DNA of 64,000 nt, from positions 33,494,576-33,558,575 of the forward strand of contig NC_079134.1 in the NCBI RefSeq assembly GCF_945859705.1, in the 5' to 3' direction. This stretch comes from Episyrphus balteatus (taxonomy: Eukaryota; Arthropoda; Insecta; Diptera; Syrphidae). Below are positions 1 through 10,730 of this stretch, in pieces. Position numbers and translations under genes: made by a program. Under the pieces are notes generated by a model. That model was not told the origin of the DNA and made no database searches. It was given only the letters and a program-made list of their open reading frames with translations. The number at the start of each line of letters is the position of its first letter. Within the stretch, counting starts at the first letter, position 1.

Positions 1-803
1 GTACCACAAAAACTAGGAAAAAATTATTACACCAATGAAAATTGGTAAAAATGTTTCATTTATAACAGAAACCAAGAACCCAAACAGTCTATACAAATAT
101 TTTAGGTTAAAGGGTGTTTTTTTTTTGGGAAATAGGGAAAAATCGGCGATAAGTCCGATAAAATCAATGGTATAAATGGTACCCTTACGAAATTCATTAA
201 ATATGTTCTCTTTCCCATGGGAATTACGAATAATGTAAGTCAATACATTTTTTTTATGTGAAAGGGTGTTTTTTTTTAGAAATAAAAAAAATATGGGTAT
301 ATTTGAAAAAGTGTGTATAACTAGAGTAATATTAGTAGTACCCTATTAAAGTTTAGCAATTATGTTACTTTTAAGATAAGAAACAAGAATATAAAGTGTC
401 TATAAAAATATCATGGTTATTAGGGTGTTTTTTTTGAGTGAAAACAAAAATGATGGGTCACCCTAATGAAATTTGGTAAAAACATTGATTTTGGGATAGA
501 AAACAAGAATAAAGAGTTTTCATAAAAAAAATTTTGGTGAAAGGGTGTTTTTTTTTCGAAGAGACAGTAGTAAAATCTGCAATTGGTTTTGATGACAAAT
601 TAAACATTTATAGATAAGTTCTTACACGTTTTACGCGAATCATTACTGTCTCTTCGAAAAAAACACCCTTCCACCCAACTTTTTTTATAGACTTTTTTTG
701 TACTTGGTTTTTATGCCAAAAGCAAACTTTTTGCCAAGTTTCATGAGTGTAACAATTTTTTTTTTATTATTTCTTGGTTTTATGTAGGTACTATTTTACC
801 TGT
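1..803. mobile_element. Foldback-type element, copy A (truncated by window edge)
   Basis: The stretch is built of related units of roughly 115-160 bp, each ending in AAAGGGTGTTTTTTTT (ends near 110, 262, 423 and 541). It is followed by a short inverted arm: TCGAAGAGACAGT at about 557 is mirrored by ACTGTCTCTTCGA at about 645, and an inverted AAACACCCTT follows. The outer right end (about 791-803) reads CTATTTTACCTGT, the inverse of the ACAGGTAAAATAG that begins copy B at 26091. A left arm with many units and a right arm with one unit is the design of foldback (FB-like) elements. No protein is encoded; the open frame on the minus strand here is repeat sequence. The left end lies outside the window. 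Confidence 0.8.
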
Positions 804-2429
804 ACTATAACTTAAAGGATTGGAATGTTTCAAATTGTATTTATTTTAGAATTCCAAACACATTTTTGAACCACCACCGCCACCTCCACCAAAAAAAGAA
901 AGAAAAAAAAAAAACAAACTTTGTAAATTACGAAAAAGCATCTGTTTTAAATATCAAGTAAATCCTCATCACTTAGGCTGGAGGAGATACTTGTAAAGAT
1001 GGACGCACCGACGCGAAGCACAAACCTACGGATTTCATGACCAAACTTACTTTTCTGGACTTCTCTATCATAAAAATGTTAGTTTTGATTAACCTCGAAT
1101 TTTTTTTTTGACACGAAACCAATACCTGTCCTATAGAGCAAGTAAAAATTCGACTAAGAGCGATTGAAAATAGTCCAAGAATCTAAAGAATTTGTTCGAG
1201 TTAGAGGGAATTTCGACTTAGAGGGAGTCGACGGTATTTGTTTTAATTTTAGTTTTTTATTTTTCTTATAGAATGCGTAATTAATAGTTTTAGAAAAAAT
1301 CTCTACTGACTAAATTATTTTATAAATATAAATAAACAATTTTATTTGTTATAAAGAACAAAAAAAATTACATACAAACTATCATCTCCGTTTTGTAAAA
1401 AAAATCCAGTCATAATTTGTATGTAATGCGAATATCTATCATTTGATGAAAGATATTTTTCTTTAAAAATTAATAGTAAACGGTACGTTTTTTTTTTTTA
1501 ATTTTCTAAATTCTCCCAAACGACTTCTTCAATTGCAATGAAAAATCAGATTTTTTAAAACGAGGCATTGAATTATTTTAAAATTTTTGTTTTAAGTGTT
1601 TATTATATTATAAAATGTCATACCATACCAATATATTTTATTTCAGTTTTCATAAAAAAATCATTTACCTAGATATTTTGAAAACAAAACCGTTCTAAAG
1701 ATTAAATTATTTTTTTCTAAAAATGCAAATTAATAAAATAAATCAGATAACAATTTTTCTGTGTTAAAATTCATGTTTTTTTTACCTTTGAAGATCGATT
1801 TGTTTTTCTAACGTAGGTAGCTACATTTTCGAATTTTTTATATACCTACAACGTTATTAGTGTCATATGGTCAAGCATTTTATTTAAAAACAAAATAAAG
1901 GTCTTGTTGAAAAACTGATTCCTTTTTTATACCTTAATTTAAATAAAAACATCTGGAGCCTTTTTAACCCTTTTTGAAATAAAGTAGCAGAAAAGCAAGA
2001 ATTTTCAATTTTTGTTGGTCGGTTGACCTTAATTTACCGATTCAATAATTTTTTTAGATAAATTTTTTAAGACTTGCTTCAACCGATCGAGAACTTTATT
2101 AAAATTTGTAATAGCATAGCCTAAAAATTTATGATTTTGTAAAGTTTAAAACTAGTTGCTTGCACTAATTTTAATCACTAGAGTCTAGAGTTATATGCTA
2201 AGTGTCTCAATTTTATTCCAAGTTGAAAACTCATTAAATGACTTTTAGATCATTTATTTTAAACCTCGATTTAAGAGATTTATTTGATGACAAACGTATT
2301 CCCTGTATTAAAGAGTATTCCATTTTGTTTCTTTTTTAGGATAACTTAACCTAATCCGTGACATATTTATATTTTTTGGGAGCTTTTGATAACAGTGTAC
2401 CAATGTGAATGACTTCATGAAAATTCACT
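804..2429. other. A+T-rich spacer, no gene seen
   Basis: No open frame of interest and no terminal repeats were found. A short C-rich purine/pyrimidine run (CCACCACCGCCACCTCCACC, near 869) is followed by an A-rich tract. The rest is low-complexity A+T DNA. Confidence 0.6.
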
Positions 2430-2567
2430 TTAACTCATTTCCGGCGGCTACCAGTTCCAGTTGACTAAGAAACTTAAAATTTTACACACTATCTGTTTTT
2501 GGTCCAATTAGATGAAATCTGAAAAAAAAAATTTTGGGAAAGCTTTTGGTTTTCCAGAAAATTCACG

Positions 2568-2762
2568 TTGCGTTTTCGCAACGTTAGCCGAAAGGGGTAT
2601 CAACATTTTTGAAATAATTTTAATTTTACATGGAGTATGAATCAATTTTATTTGAGTATTTTTATGAAGAAATTAACCAAATAAAGATATACTGGGTAAT
2701 AAAAGGTTGTTGAAAATAAAATAACAAAATTTCTAATAAGTTAAACATTAGGTATATTTTGA
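2568..2762 (+). repeat. Left sub-terminal inverted repeat of the piggyBac element
   Basis: It pairs with 3777-3966 in opposite orientation. Both contain the GTTGCGTTTTCGCAAC palindrome, then GAAAGGGGTATCAA and a long A+T stretch with AAATAAAGATATACTGGGTA. Differences are scattered single bases. Confidence 0.85.
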
Positions 2763-3103
2763 TATTTTATGCTTACTAAGAAAGGTTTTTTGTGTGGTAC
2801 TCATCGATGCATTTTGGATATGAATCAAGATATTACATTTCTTGCAGAAAAAAACGTATTGTCTGAAACACTTGCGACATCGTTTTGATGACAGCATGTT
2901 TGACATTGTCAAAAAAATGATAAAAGTGACTACTTCATTGAATTCTTATCGTAGTGCAATTATCTAGTGATAACTTTTGTGAGTTGATTCGTTTCAAAAA
3001 TCGATAAACCAAATCAGCACCCGCCAACAATCAACAATTTTTCTAAGTCCCACAAACTAGAATACCGTCCTTCCAACAGGTAATTTTATTTATTCTCAAT
3101 GCA

Positions 3104-3711
3104 GAGCAAAAAACCAACTCTTGTGTTGTATTAACATTCATAGTTCGTGAGAATAAAAGTGGTAAATCAGAGTTGACCGAACAACAAAACAAACAACAAA
3201 TCAAACAAATGAGAAAAAGTCATGGTTTCATTTTGCATTCGATAACGAAAATGAAATTGCACCTGTTCGCTGGAACAACAATTGTAACAGTCTTATCAAA
3301 TCATTTGATGGATCTACCAATCAATCAGGCAAAACGGTTTGATCGAATAAAGGGAAAACTTGTCAACATTCCAATGCCTAATTCAATTCGTGAAAACATC
3401 ATAACGATGGGTGGAATTGATATATGTGATAACGCTACAAGCAAATTATCGGATTCGAACTGATCAATTCTATTTGACTATCAAATGCGCTGGATGAAGC
3501 GTTCCTAAAAGTATTGAAAATATATGGCATTTGCAAAAAGTTTGGTAAGGAAACACCAATGTCAAAACTAGAATTTAGAATATTTGTTGTAGATTCCCTG
3601 TTGCGATCAGAAACAAACAATGAACCAGATATCCAAAGGGAAGGAAATCCCAATGAAGTGCTCCATTGCGACGTTGTAAGTGTTCTAGCCAAACTGCTTT
3701 TCCTCCAATAA
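3104..3711 (+). pseudogene. piggyBac-like transposase, C-terminal half, frameshifted and truncated
   Basis: A frame open from about 3104 to 3463 encodes TIVTVLSNHLMDLP, then KRFDRIKGKLVNIPMP, then MGGIDICDN. These match, in order, three conserved blocks of piggyBac (DDE_Tnp_1_7) transposases: the strand before the conserved SN, the basic segment leading to a P-x-P, and MGGVD-x2-D. The Asp of MGGID corresponds to the third catalytic Asp of the family. After a frame break, 3514-3711 encodes LKIYGICKKFG followed by LEFRIFVVDSLL, which resembles the (N-A-W)-x-L-Y ... L-x-F-R ... L-L region downstream of the catalytic core. The N-terminal half and first catalytic residues are absent. The frame has no ATG where one would be needed, so this is a relic that cannot make an active enzyme. 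A possible intron lies upstream (donor at 3080, acceptor at about 3103). Confidence 0.85.
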
Positions 3712-3776
3712 ATGTTATATCATGATTCATCAAAAATACTTCGACGAATACCGCATTCTTTGAAAGCATAAAATTA

Positions 3777-3966
3777 CCAAATATAATGTATAACTTATTA
3801 AAAATTTTGTTATTTTATTTTCAACAATCTTTCATTACCCAGTGTATCTTTATTTGGTTCATTTCTTCATAAAAATACTCAAATAAAATTTATTCATACT
3901 CCATGTAAAAAAAAATTATTTCAAAAATTTTGATACCCCTTTCGGCGAGCGTTGCGAAAACGCAAC
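3777..3966 (-). repeat. Right sub-terminal inverted repeat of the piggyBac element
   Basis: It is the reverse complement of 2568-2762 with scattered differences and ends at a second GTTGCGAAAACGCAAC palindrome. A third copy of that palindrome sits at 4275-4293, next to the right terminus. Confidence 0.85.
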
Positions 3967-4609
3967 CTAGTGCTTTCATCTTACCTGACAAGCAGGCAAC
4001 TCAAATAAATTACTCCAGCACTATTTTAGAATATAATTTGAACCCTTATTTACCTGTAGACTATTTAGAAAATTTATAATTTTGACTATATTTTTCAAAA
4101 GTTCAAAAATTTTACCTCAAAATTTACAAAAACTCGAATTTTCATAGCCCCAAAAAAGCTCGAAAAAACTTTTTTACAAAAACGGGTCGATTAGATAATT
4201 TGACTATCTTTCCAAATCATTTTTTAGTTTATTTCAAAATAAAATCAGTTATGTTCCAGAAGTCTTCAAACATGACGTTGCGAAAACGCAACGTTAGCCG
4301 GAAATGGGTTAAGAAGGATCTTTATACAGAAACTATAATACTACAAAAAATAAATTAGTCAGCAAATTTTATTTTAGCCAGTTTAAATTAACATTCTTCT
4401 ATTTGTACTTATCTTTTTGTCTATTTAAGATTAGATTTCTTTTTTAAAAATGTAATCTCATAATAATTGTAGAATTTCTTGTGTTTCGTGTGACAGTCAA
4501 GTTGAATTTGTTTAATAAAATTTTATAACTTGCACTTTGAGTTTAAGGTTGACATGTTGTAGTAGAGTTGTTGATTTAATAAACACATGCTCATGAAATA
4601 TTTGTCTAA

Positions 4610-5037
4610 GAGCCGATTTTTCCATCTTCTAATAAACAGTCAGTTAACTGTTCGACGAATAAATTTATTAGGCTCATAAACAATCGGATAACAACATTGA
4701 ATTTTTCAATCAAAAATAATTTATTCTACAGAATAACAAAAAAAAAATTGTCAAATTCAATAATATTCAAAACTAAACGTCTTTTTTATTTATAATTGTT
4801 TTTGTTTTCTTGTGTTCCTCTGTATTCTTTGTCAAAATTATTTCAAAGCAGCTTTGACAATTCACACAGTATTTTTATTGATATTATTCCTTAGAATAAT
4901 TTTTATTCTTCTCTGAAAGAAGCAGATAGTTTTATTCATAGGAATAAGCTATATCTGCCTGTTGAAAAAATGATTTTTTCTCTATCAGGAGAATAAGTAC
5001 TAACTGACTGTTTAACTGACTGTTGAAAAATTGGCCC
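4610..5037. mobile_element. Harbinger-like MITE with TAA target duplication
   Basis: The left end reads GAGCCGATTTTTCC and the right end, inverted, reads GGGCCAATTTTTCAACAGT. TAA flanks both sides (4607-4609 and 5038-5040). Further in, CAGTCAGTTAACTG (left) is mirrored by CAGTTAAACAGTC (right), and the interior is partly self-complementary (AATAATTTATTC against GAATAATTTTTATTC). TAA/TTA duplications and GGGCC-type termini are typical of the PIF/Harbinger superfamily. There is no coding capacity in the 428 bp. Confidence 0.75.
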
Positions 5038-5040
5038 TAA

Positions 5041-7114
5041 GAAAAAAAAAAATAAAACAACTAACGTGCGCAGATTTTTTTTTTTTTTTTGTTAAATATA
5101 CAAGATAAGATAGATCTGCGCCTTGAATTTTAATCTCTCTAAAAAATTTATAGTGAACTACAAATATTGAATGTTGCGTAGTAGTTTTTGATGAATGAAT
5201 TAAATAGATTACATTCTGTGTGTTCTATTAGTTGACAAAATTCTTTCTATAGAAAGATAATTATTTTTAGAAAAACGTTTGAGTCAAGACCAAAATTGAT
5301 TAAAAATTATTATGTCTGCATTAGAAGGTCAAGAAAATATGGATGAAGTATTTTAAGATTTATTAAAATTGGAAAATTGACATTTTGAAAAAAATTCTAA
5401 AATAATTCCTATCAATGAAATTTTTCAAAAATCCTCTTAAAAAAAAAACATTTGTCACTATAACAGTTTTAATTCCAAAAATAATTCACCAATTTTCTTC
5501 GCATTAAATCACTCAAGCTTGGAATTGTTAATTAATAATCAAAAATTAACATAAAACTGTTAAATATTAAATTAATATTTTACCAATCTTTTTTTATTTT
5601 TAACTTTTATTGAATCAGCTTGTGCATGCATAGTGTCAAGGTAAATGCCCCTCGTGGTATTTCAAGACCATCATATTCCACACATTAAAAGAAATTCTCA
5701 TAATAATATTTTAAAACATTTAACCTAAGTTGGCTACTCAAAATTATATCGAGGTCTTATGGCATTAAATTAATTAGACCATTGGTGATAATTTGCAACA
5801 ATTTAATTAGGTTTACAAAATATAAATCAAAAATTTATTGAATATTATATTTGCCTGTGACACATGTACACATGAATCTGGCAATTTGTCAGTAGGTTTC
5901 ACAGAAAAAAAAAATATTCATAAATAAATATAAACTAAAAATACTCATACGCCATAGTGAACAATTTGAAAAAGTCGTAGGGTGATATGATTTTGTTTTT
6001 TTTGTTTATGAAACTTTTTATGATTAAAATTTGTACACATGTTTACAAAGATTAATTTTTTGGTAAAATAAAATCAGTTTGGTAAAGAGTTTTCAAATTA
6101 TTTCGGTATATTTTTGGATAAGTTTTTAAGACAGCTTTAATAATTTCTCAAATAGGGTATTGCACCAGATTTCTTGAAAATCTTTAGCTGTCTTATGTAA
6201 TTCTGTATTGTTTTATTTAATTTTCATTTCATTTGCTTGATGTCGGTCAGGTATATGTGGGAACGATCTATTTCACGATGTAATTTATTGAAACATTTTA
6301 TTATAACACCCGGTGTCGTGTTAGAAACAGAATTGTTGTATTTTTATAAAAATGATGAAAATAAGAAAACAAAACAAATGAAGAATATTAATAAGTATAT
6401 TTTTTTTAAATTTCTGTTGGGCCATGATTAGATGCGAAGTGTTTGACCATTTGAAAAATTCACATGATCGACGATCAGTTAATTAGCGACATCTTAAGAA
6501 TTGATCTCAAAATGTGGGTGTTAGATATATTATGTGTAAAAGGAGAAGAAGAAGGCGAAATTTTCTCTCTCGACAGACAGGTGATCTTTTATTGCTATTT
6601 TGTTGTGATGGCGCAGAATGTTTTTAAAATAATTATTATTTTAAGATAATTATATTTTAAGACAGGCAAAAGTAAATAAATAGTATAAAGAGGAAAGGCT
6701 AGACAAAACTTAATTAGTTTTGTAAGATTGTTGTTTTTTTTTTTTTGGTATTTTGATGGATTTTGAAAACATATTTTTTGAAACAAGAAATTAAACTAAA
6801 ATAAGGAGCTGTTAAAATATAGGTTTTGTTTTTAGATTGCTTTTATTAGGACATAATCGCTCTGTAACCAATGGGCTGATTATTTCTGAAAATAATGTGA
6901 ATCCGTACGATTGGCCGAAAACACTGGAATATGATAACAAAAAAGGATTGTTCAGAAAGATGAATTTTTTTTGATTTTTTTTTTTCAAGAATAAACGTTT
7001 CAGTGGAAGTGGTAAGATTTCTATATTTGAAGAAAATCAAGAACAAAAATTGCCAGAGTGGGGAAGGATTAAAGAATTTGTATGTAGGATAAAGAGTTTT
7101 ATAATATTTCTTGG
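5041..7114. other. A+T-rich spacer, no gene seen
   Basis: It holds a small inverted pair GCGCAGAT/ATCTGCGC (about 5068 and 5113) and one copy of a dispersed 20-bp motif at 5943-5962. Open frames at 6237-6649 and 6846-7046 lack database-like motifs that I recognise and are biased by A+T runs. Nothing else is supported. Confidence 0.6.
5943..5962 (-). repeat. Dispersed motif (CACTGTGGCGTATACGTAAC-like), copy 1
   Basis: On the minus strand it reads GTTCACTATGGCGTATGAGT. Related copies are at 32296 (+), 40041 (-), 45960 (+), 51381 (-) and 58627 (+). The wider flanks are mostly unrelated. Confidence 0.6.
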
Positions 7115-7427
7115 TAGTACAGGAAAGATAGACTTTTTCGTGGAACGAAATATAGGACGGCTGAATTTTTCAAATCTGAAAGAGGGGTATTAGAAAAGCT
7201 TAAGTCCTGGTTTTCGGGACGCCACCCCCCTGGCGAAATCCGCCATTTTGGAAAACGCGAATCGCTCTATATCTCCAAAACTATTTGTCCTAGAGAAATG
7301 GTTATCAGACCAAAGTTCATGGAAATTTAATTATCCTTTACTTTGTGATACATTATTATTCTGAGCGGGCAATAGTTTTGAGGTTACCTATGTTATTTTA
7401 ATTTATTTTTTTCGTTTTTTAAAGATT

Positions 7428-7556
7428 CACGGAGAAAACATAACGCCAGGGATAACTTTACTTCTAGTATATTTAATCAGAATAAAGTTGAATATACCAG
7501 AAATAAAGTTAAATATACCAGAAGCATAGTCATCCCTGCCTTATTTTTTCTCCGTG
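7428..7556. mobile_element. 129-bp palindromic MITE, CACGGAGAAAA ends
   Basis: It starts CACGGAGAAAACA and ends TTTTTTCTCCGTG, and its interior is also self-complementary (CCAGGGATAACTTTACTTCT against the AAGCATAGTCATCCCTG side). The opposite arm of the host palindrome (9836-9890) lacks it, so it is a later insertion. Flanking bases are TT on each side where the empty arm reads TA, so the exact target duplication is uncertain. The ends are shared with 10264-10728. Confidence 0.8.
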
Positions 7557-7580
7557 TTTAAACATTCCCGGTAATAGTAA

Positions 7581-8615
7581 CTCAAGTAGCACAAAAGTCT
7601 AAAATACACCAAAATATTTGGTGTATTTTTTGCACTTTCGTGATATGCATTTTGAATATAAAAAATACACCATTTTCTCGTATATAATAAACTCCGGTGG
7701 TTAAAAAAATATACCGATTTTGGTGTATAAAAGGCGCTAGTGGTATATTAAATGATCTCGTTTTTGGTGAAAATTATCAATTTGAAATTGAAAAATACAC
7801 AATAAATCTATGGATAAAATACACAGTTTCAATTATTCTGATTTAAAATTTGAACCAAAGTTTATTTTTTACCTCAAACAGTTTGATGAATTCTAATTCA
7901 CACCATTTCTTATAAAATAAATGAAAATAAACTTTTATTCACTTTCATAATATTGCCATAAGAAACTAATGGTTAAATATGAATTTGTTTGCCTAATTTA
8001 AAAACGAAACACATTCTGTCTACTAATTTTAGATACTACCCCCTCTTAAAATCAAGCGCCTCAAAAATTTCAGTGAATTAATGATTTTTTTGTTCGATTT
8101 TAAAAATCAGTTTTTTCAAAAATTATAATTTTGTTTTTGTTTTTACATTTTTTTAGAAGAGTTCTTTTATAATATAATATACCGAATCGAAAAAAACAAG
8201 AATACGGGATAATTAGGTCAATAAATATACTATTATAGTAAAAAAATGAATTGCTGTCTTCCTTTTTTAAATGGCGGCCATTGAAAAATATGGCGTCTCC
8301 CATTTATTCTGGTGAATTTTATGTCCACAGGGTGTGCTTCCTACACCAAAGAGAGTGTACAAAATATACCGTTTTGGTTGATTTCAGAATCGAATAATTT
8401 TATGCACCATTAATGGTATATATAAAAAAAAACTGAATATCGGTGTATTTTTTGCACAGAATCTTAAAAAAATGTTGAAATTTTTCACAGAAAAGACAGT
8501 GGTATAATTTGTATACCACTAATTTTGAGAAATACACCATATTTTTTCAATTTCCTCAATTTTACACCAAAATTAATGAATTTACACCAATTTATACACC
8601 AGTGTGCTACTTGAG
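7581..8615. mobile_element. 1035-bp insertion with perfect 12-bp TIRs and AA target duplication
   Basis: The ends are CTCAAGTAGCAC and GTGCTACTTGAG, perfect inverted repeats. The empty site in the opposite arm (about 9812-9826) reads AGTAACATAATT when inverted; the filled site reads AGTAA-element-AACATAATT, giving an AA duplication. The interior is dense in TACACCA and TGGTGTA motifs (for example AAAATACACC at 7611, GGTGTATTTTTTGCAC at 7620, TGGTGTATAAAAGG at 7720, and ACACCA repeats at 8540-8600). Such repeated sub-terminal motifs often bind transposase. No coding frame was recognised and the superfamily is unknown. Confidence 0.85.
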
Positions 8616-10263
8616 AACATAATTTTTTAAACAGTTAAAGTTATAGACCATCAAATTTCCAATAATTTGGTATATTTTTGAAAGTCATGCGATGTATGAG
8701 TCGAAGGTTATTGATCATAAAACTATAGTCTAAGTAAAGGAAAGTTAGTAATAAAACAGGCATTTTGTGGAACGAAATATAGGGAGGCTGATTTTTTCAA
8801 ATCTGAAAGAAGGGTATTAGAAAAGCTTAAGTCCTGGTTCTCGGGACGCCAACCACCTGGCGAAATCCACCATTTTGAAAAACGTGAATTGGTCTATATC
8901 TGCTACACTATTGACTTGACCGAATAAGTTACTCAACCAAAGTTGCAGGCAATATAAATATCTTTTCTTGTACATGCACTGTTTTTCAGCGAGGACAACA
9001 CTTTTGAGGTTATGTTGTTTTATTTTTTCGGTCTTTTAATTTTTTTCAGTCTCTATGATAGAATCATAATGTTAAGCATAATAAAAGTTGGATGTTTGAC
9101 TTAAAGCTAAATATGTGTACCATAATATTCTAAGCTTACCATTACCCACCTTAATAACTCCCTCTCATATTATATGTTTCTTATTTTTACATTACGTAAA
9201 AGATTTAGCCTTTTTTCATATCTTATGCAAAAATATATTAGTATATTTTTTGAAAATATTGAAAGGGATTGCTCTTAAAATTCCGTATCTTTGGTTTGAA
9301 AAGTCATATAATCTTCAAGATTATACCAAATTAATATAAATTTGAAGTTCTACAACTTTATTCATGCTAAAAATCATAGAGACTGAGAAAAATTAAAAAA
9401 CCAAAAAAAATAAAACAACATAACCTCAAAAGTGTTGTCCTCGTTGAAAAACAGTGAATGCACTAGAAAAGTTATTTATATTACATACAACTTTGGTTGA
9501 GTAACTTATTCGGTCAAGCCAATAGTTTAGTAGATATAGACCAATTCCCGTTTTTCAAAATGGCGGATTTCGCCAGGTGGTTGGCGTCCCGAGAACCAGG
9601 ACTTAAGCTTTTCTAATACCCTTCTTTCAGATTTGAAAAAATCAGCCTCCCTATATTTCGTTCCACAAAATGCCTGTTTTATTTCTAACTTTCCTGTACT
9701 TAGACTATAGTTTTATGATCAATAACTTTCGACTCATACATCGCATGACTTTCAAAAATATACCAAATTATTGGAAATTTGATGGGCTATAACTTTAACT
9801 GTTTAAAAAATTATGTTACTATTACCGGGAATGTTTATATCATTAAAAAAACAAAAAAAAAATAAATTAAAATAACATAACCTCAAAACTATTGCCCGCT
9901 CAGAATAATAATTTCCAAGAACTTTGGTCTGATAACCATTTCTCTAAGACAAATAGTTTTGGAGATATAGAGCGATTCGCGTTTTCCAATATGGCGGATT
10001 TCGCCAGGGGGGTGGCGTCCCGAAAACCAGGACTTAAGCTTTTCTAATACCCCTCTTTCAGATTTGAAAAATTCAGCCGTCCTATATTTCGTTCCACAAT
10101 ATGCATGTTTTTTTACTAACTTTCCTGTACTATGGTGAGTAATTTCGTTTTCTATTTTGGTTAGTTTGAAAAGCTTTCCTTATAATCCGCTGGCTTTTGT
10201 TTCGTTTAATATTCCCGAAATTTCATTAGACTTTGTTTGAATTTGATTTTTAATTCGTTCGTA

Positions 10264-10728
10264 CATGGAGAAAAGAGACCACATAGAATTAAGCGGATTT
10301 CACCTTAATTTAAGCGGATTTCTGCATGCCTTTCTACTAAGATGACTTCCATCTTAAATTAAGGTAACAAATCACATTAATTTCTTGAATGCTGAAATAA
10401 AAAAAGAGGACAGGCAGTCACGGAGGATGGAGCCTACAACTCTTGGGTTAATAGGCAAGTGCCTTACCATCGTGATATCTCACTGTTGGAAATGAGTATG
10501 ATTAACTGCAACTAAAACTAAAGTGTGACTATAATTTTATAATTTTTTAATTTTTTTTTTTTCGGTTTTTTAAGATGAACATTCACATTAAAATAAGATT
10601 AAGTTCACATTAAATTTAACTGAGTTTAAGTAGAATCACCTTATTTTATGGGGATATCTTCTTATTTTAAGGTAGTGAAGTTTAATGTGTGCATCATCTT
10701 ATTTTAAGGTGCCCTTTTTTTCTCCGTG
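10264..10728. mobile_element. 465-bp MITE, CAYGGAGAAAA ends, TA target duplication
   Basis: It begins CATGGAGAAAAG and ends CTTTTTTTCTCCGTG. TA lies on both sides (10262-10263 and 10729-10730), as in Tc1/mariner-type insertions. The left sub-terminal motifs TTAAGCGGATTT and CACCTTAATTTAAG answer right-hand motifs CTTATTTTAAGGTG. The ends match the 129-bp MITE at 7428. A tRNA-like sequence sits in the middle (10415-10485). Confidence 0.8.
10415..10485 (-). other. tRNA-like 71-nt sequence, probably a relic or SINE-type head
   Basis: Read on the minus strand, the 71 bases place landmarks at near-canonical tRNA positions: GATGGTAAGGCAC like a D-arm with GG at 18-19, CTTGCCTATTAACCCAAG like an anticodon arm (T33, ATT at 34-36, A37), and a weak T-arm GTTGTAGGCTCCATCC. 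The outer seven bases pair at five of seven positions (CAGTGAG with GTGACTG). The B-box is poor (no GTTCGA), so this is not a working tRNA gene. It could be a tRNA-derived fragment captured by the MITE, or chance. Confidence 0.35.
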
Positions 10729-10730
10729 TA

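Larger units (their letters stand above)
2434..4308 (+). mobile_element. piggyBac-family transposon, degraded, with TTAA target duplication
   Basis: TTAA lies directly outside both ends (2430-2433 and 4309-4312). The right end, read inward, starts CCCATTTCCGGC and the left end starts CTCATTTCCGGC, so one base of the usual CCC terminus is changed on the left. Sub-terminal copies of the 18-bp palindrome CGTTGCGTTTTCGCAACG occur near both ends. An internal inverted repeat of about 190 bp (2568-2762 against 3777-3966) encloses a broken transposase reading frame. At 1875 bp, with the inverted repeats taking much of it, the element is too short for a full piggyBac transposase of about 550-600 residues, so it is an internally deleted, non-autonomous derivative. 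TTAA target sites and CCC ends are hallmarks of the family. Confidence 0.9.
7115..10133. mobile_element. Long modular palindromic (foldback) element, host of two insertions
   Basis: Each arm holds two diverged tandem versions of a module of about 300 bp. The module runs from AGTACAGGAAAG through TGGAACGAAATATAGG and CTTAAGTCCTGGTT to GAGGTTATGTT. Outer modules lie at 7115-7420 and 9840-10133, inner modules at 8733-9030 and 9403-9700, and the modules of the two arms face each other. Between modules, both arms carry CATGCGATGTATGAGTCGAA. The centre (about 9050-9385) closes as a stem, AGTCTCTATGAT against ATCATAGAGACT. The three bases TGG lie outside both termini (7112-7114 and 10134-10136), a possible 3-bp target duplication. 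The left arm was later invaded at 7428 and 7581. No transposase remains; the superfamily is unresolved. Confidence 0.8.
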
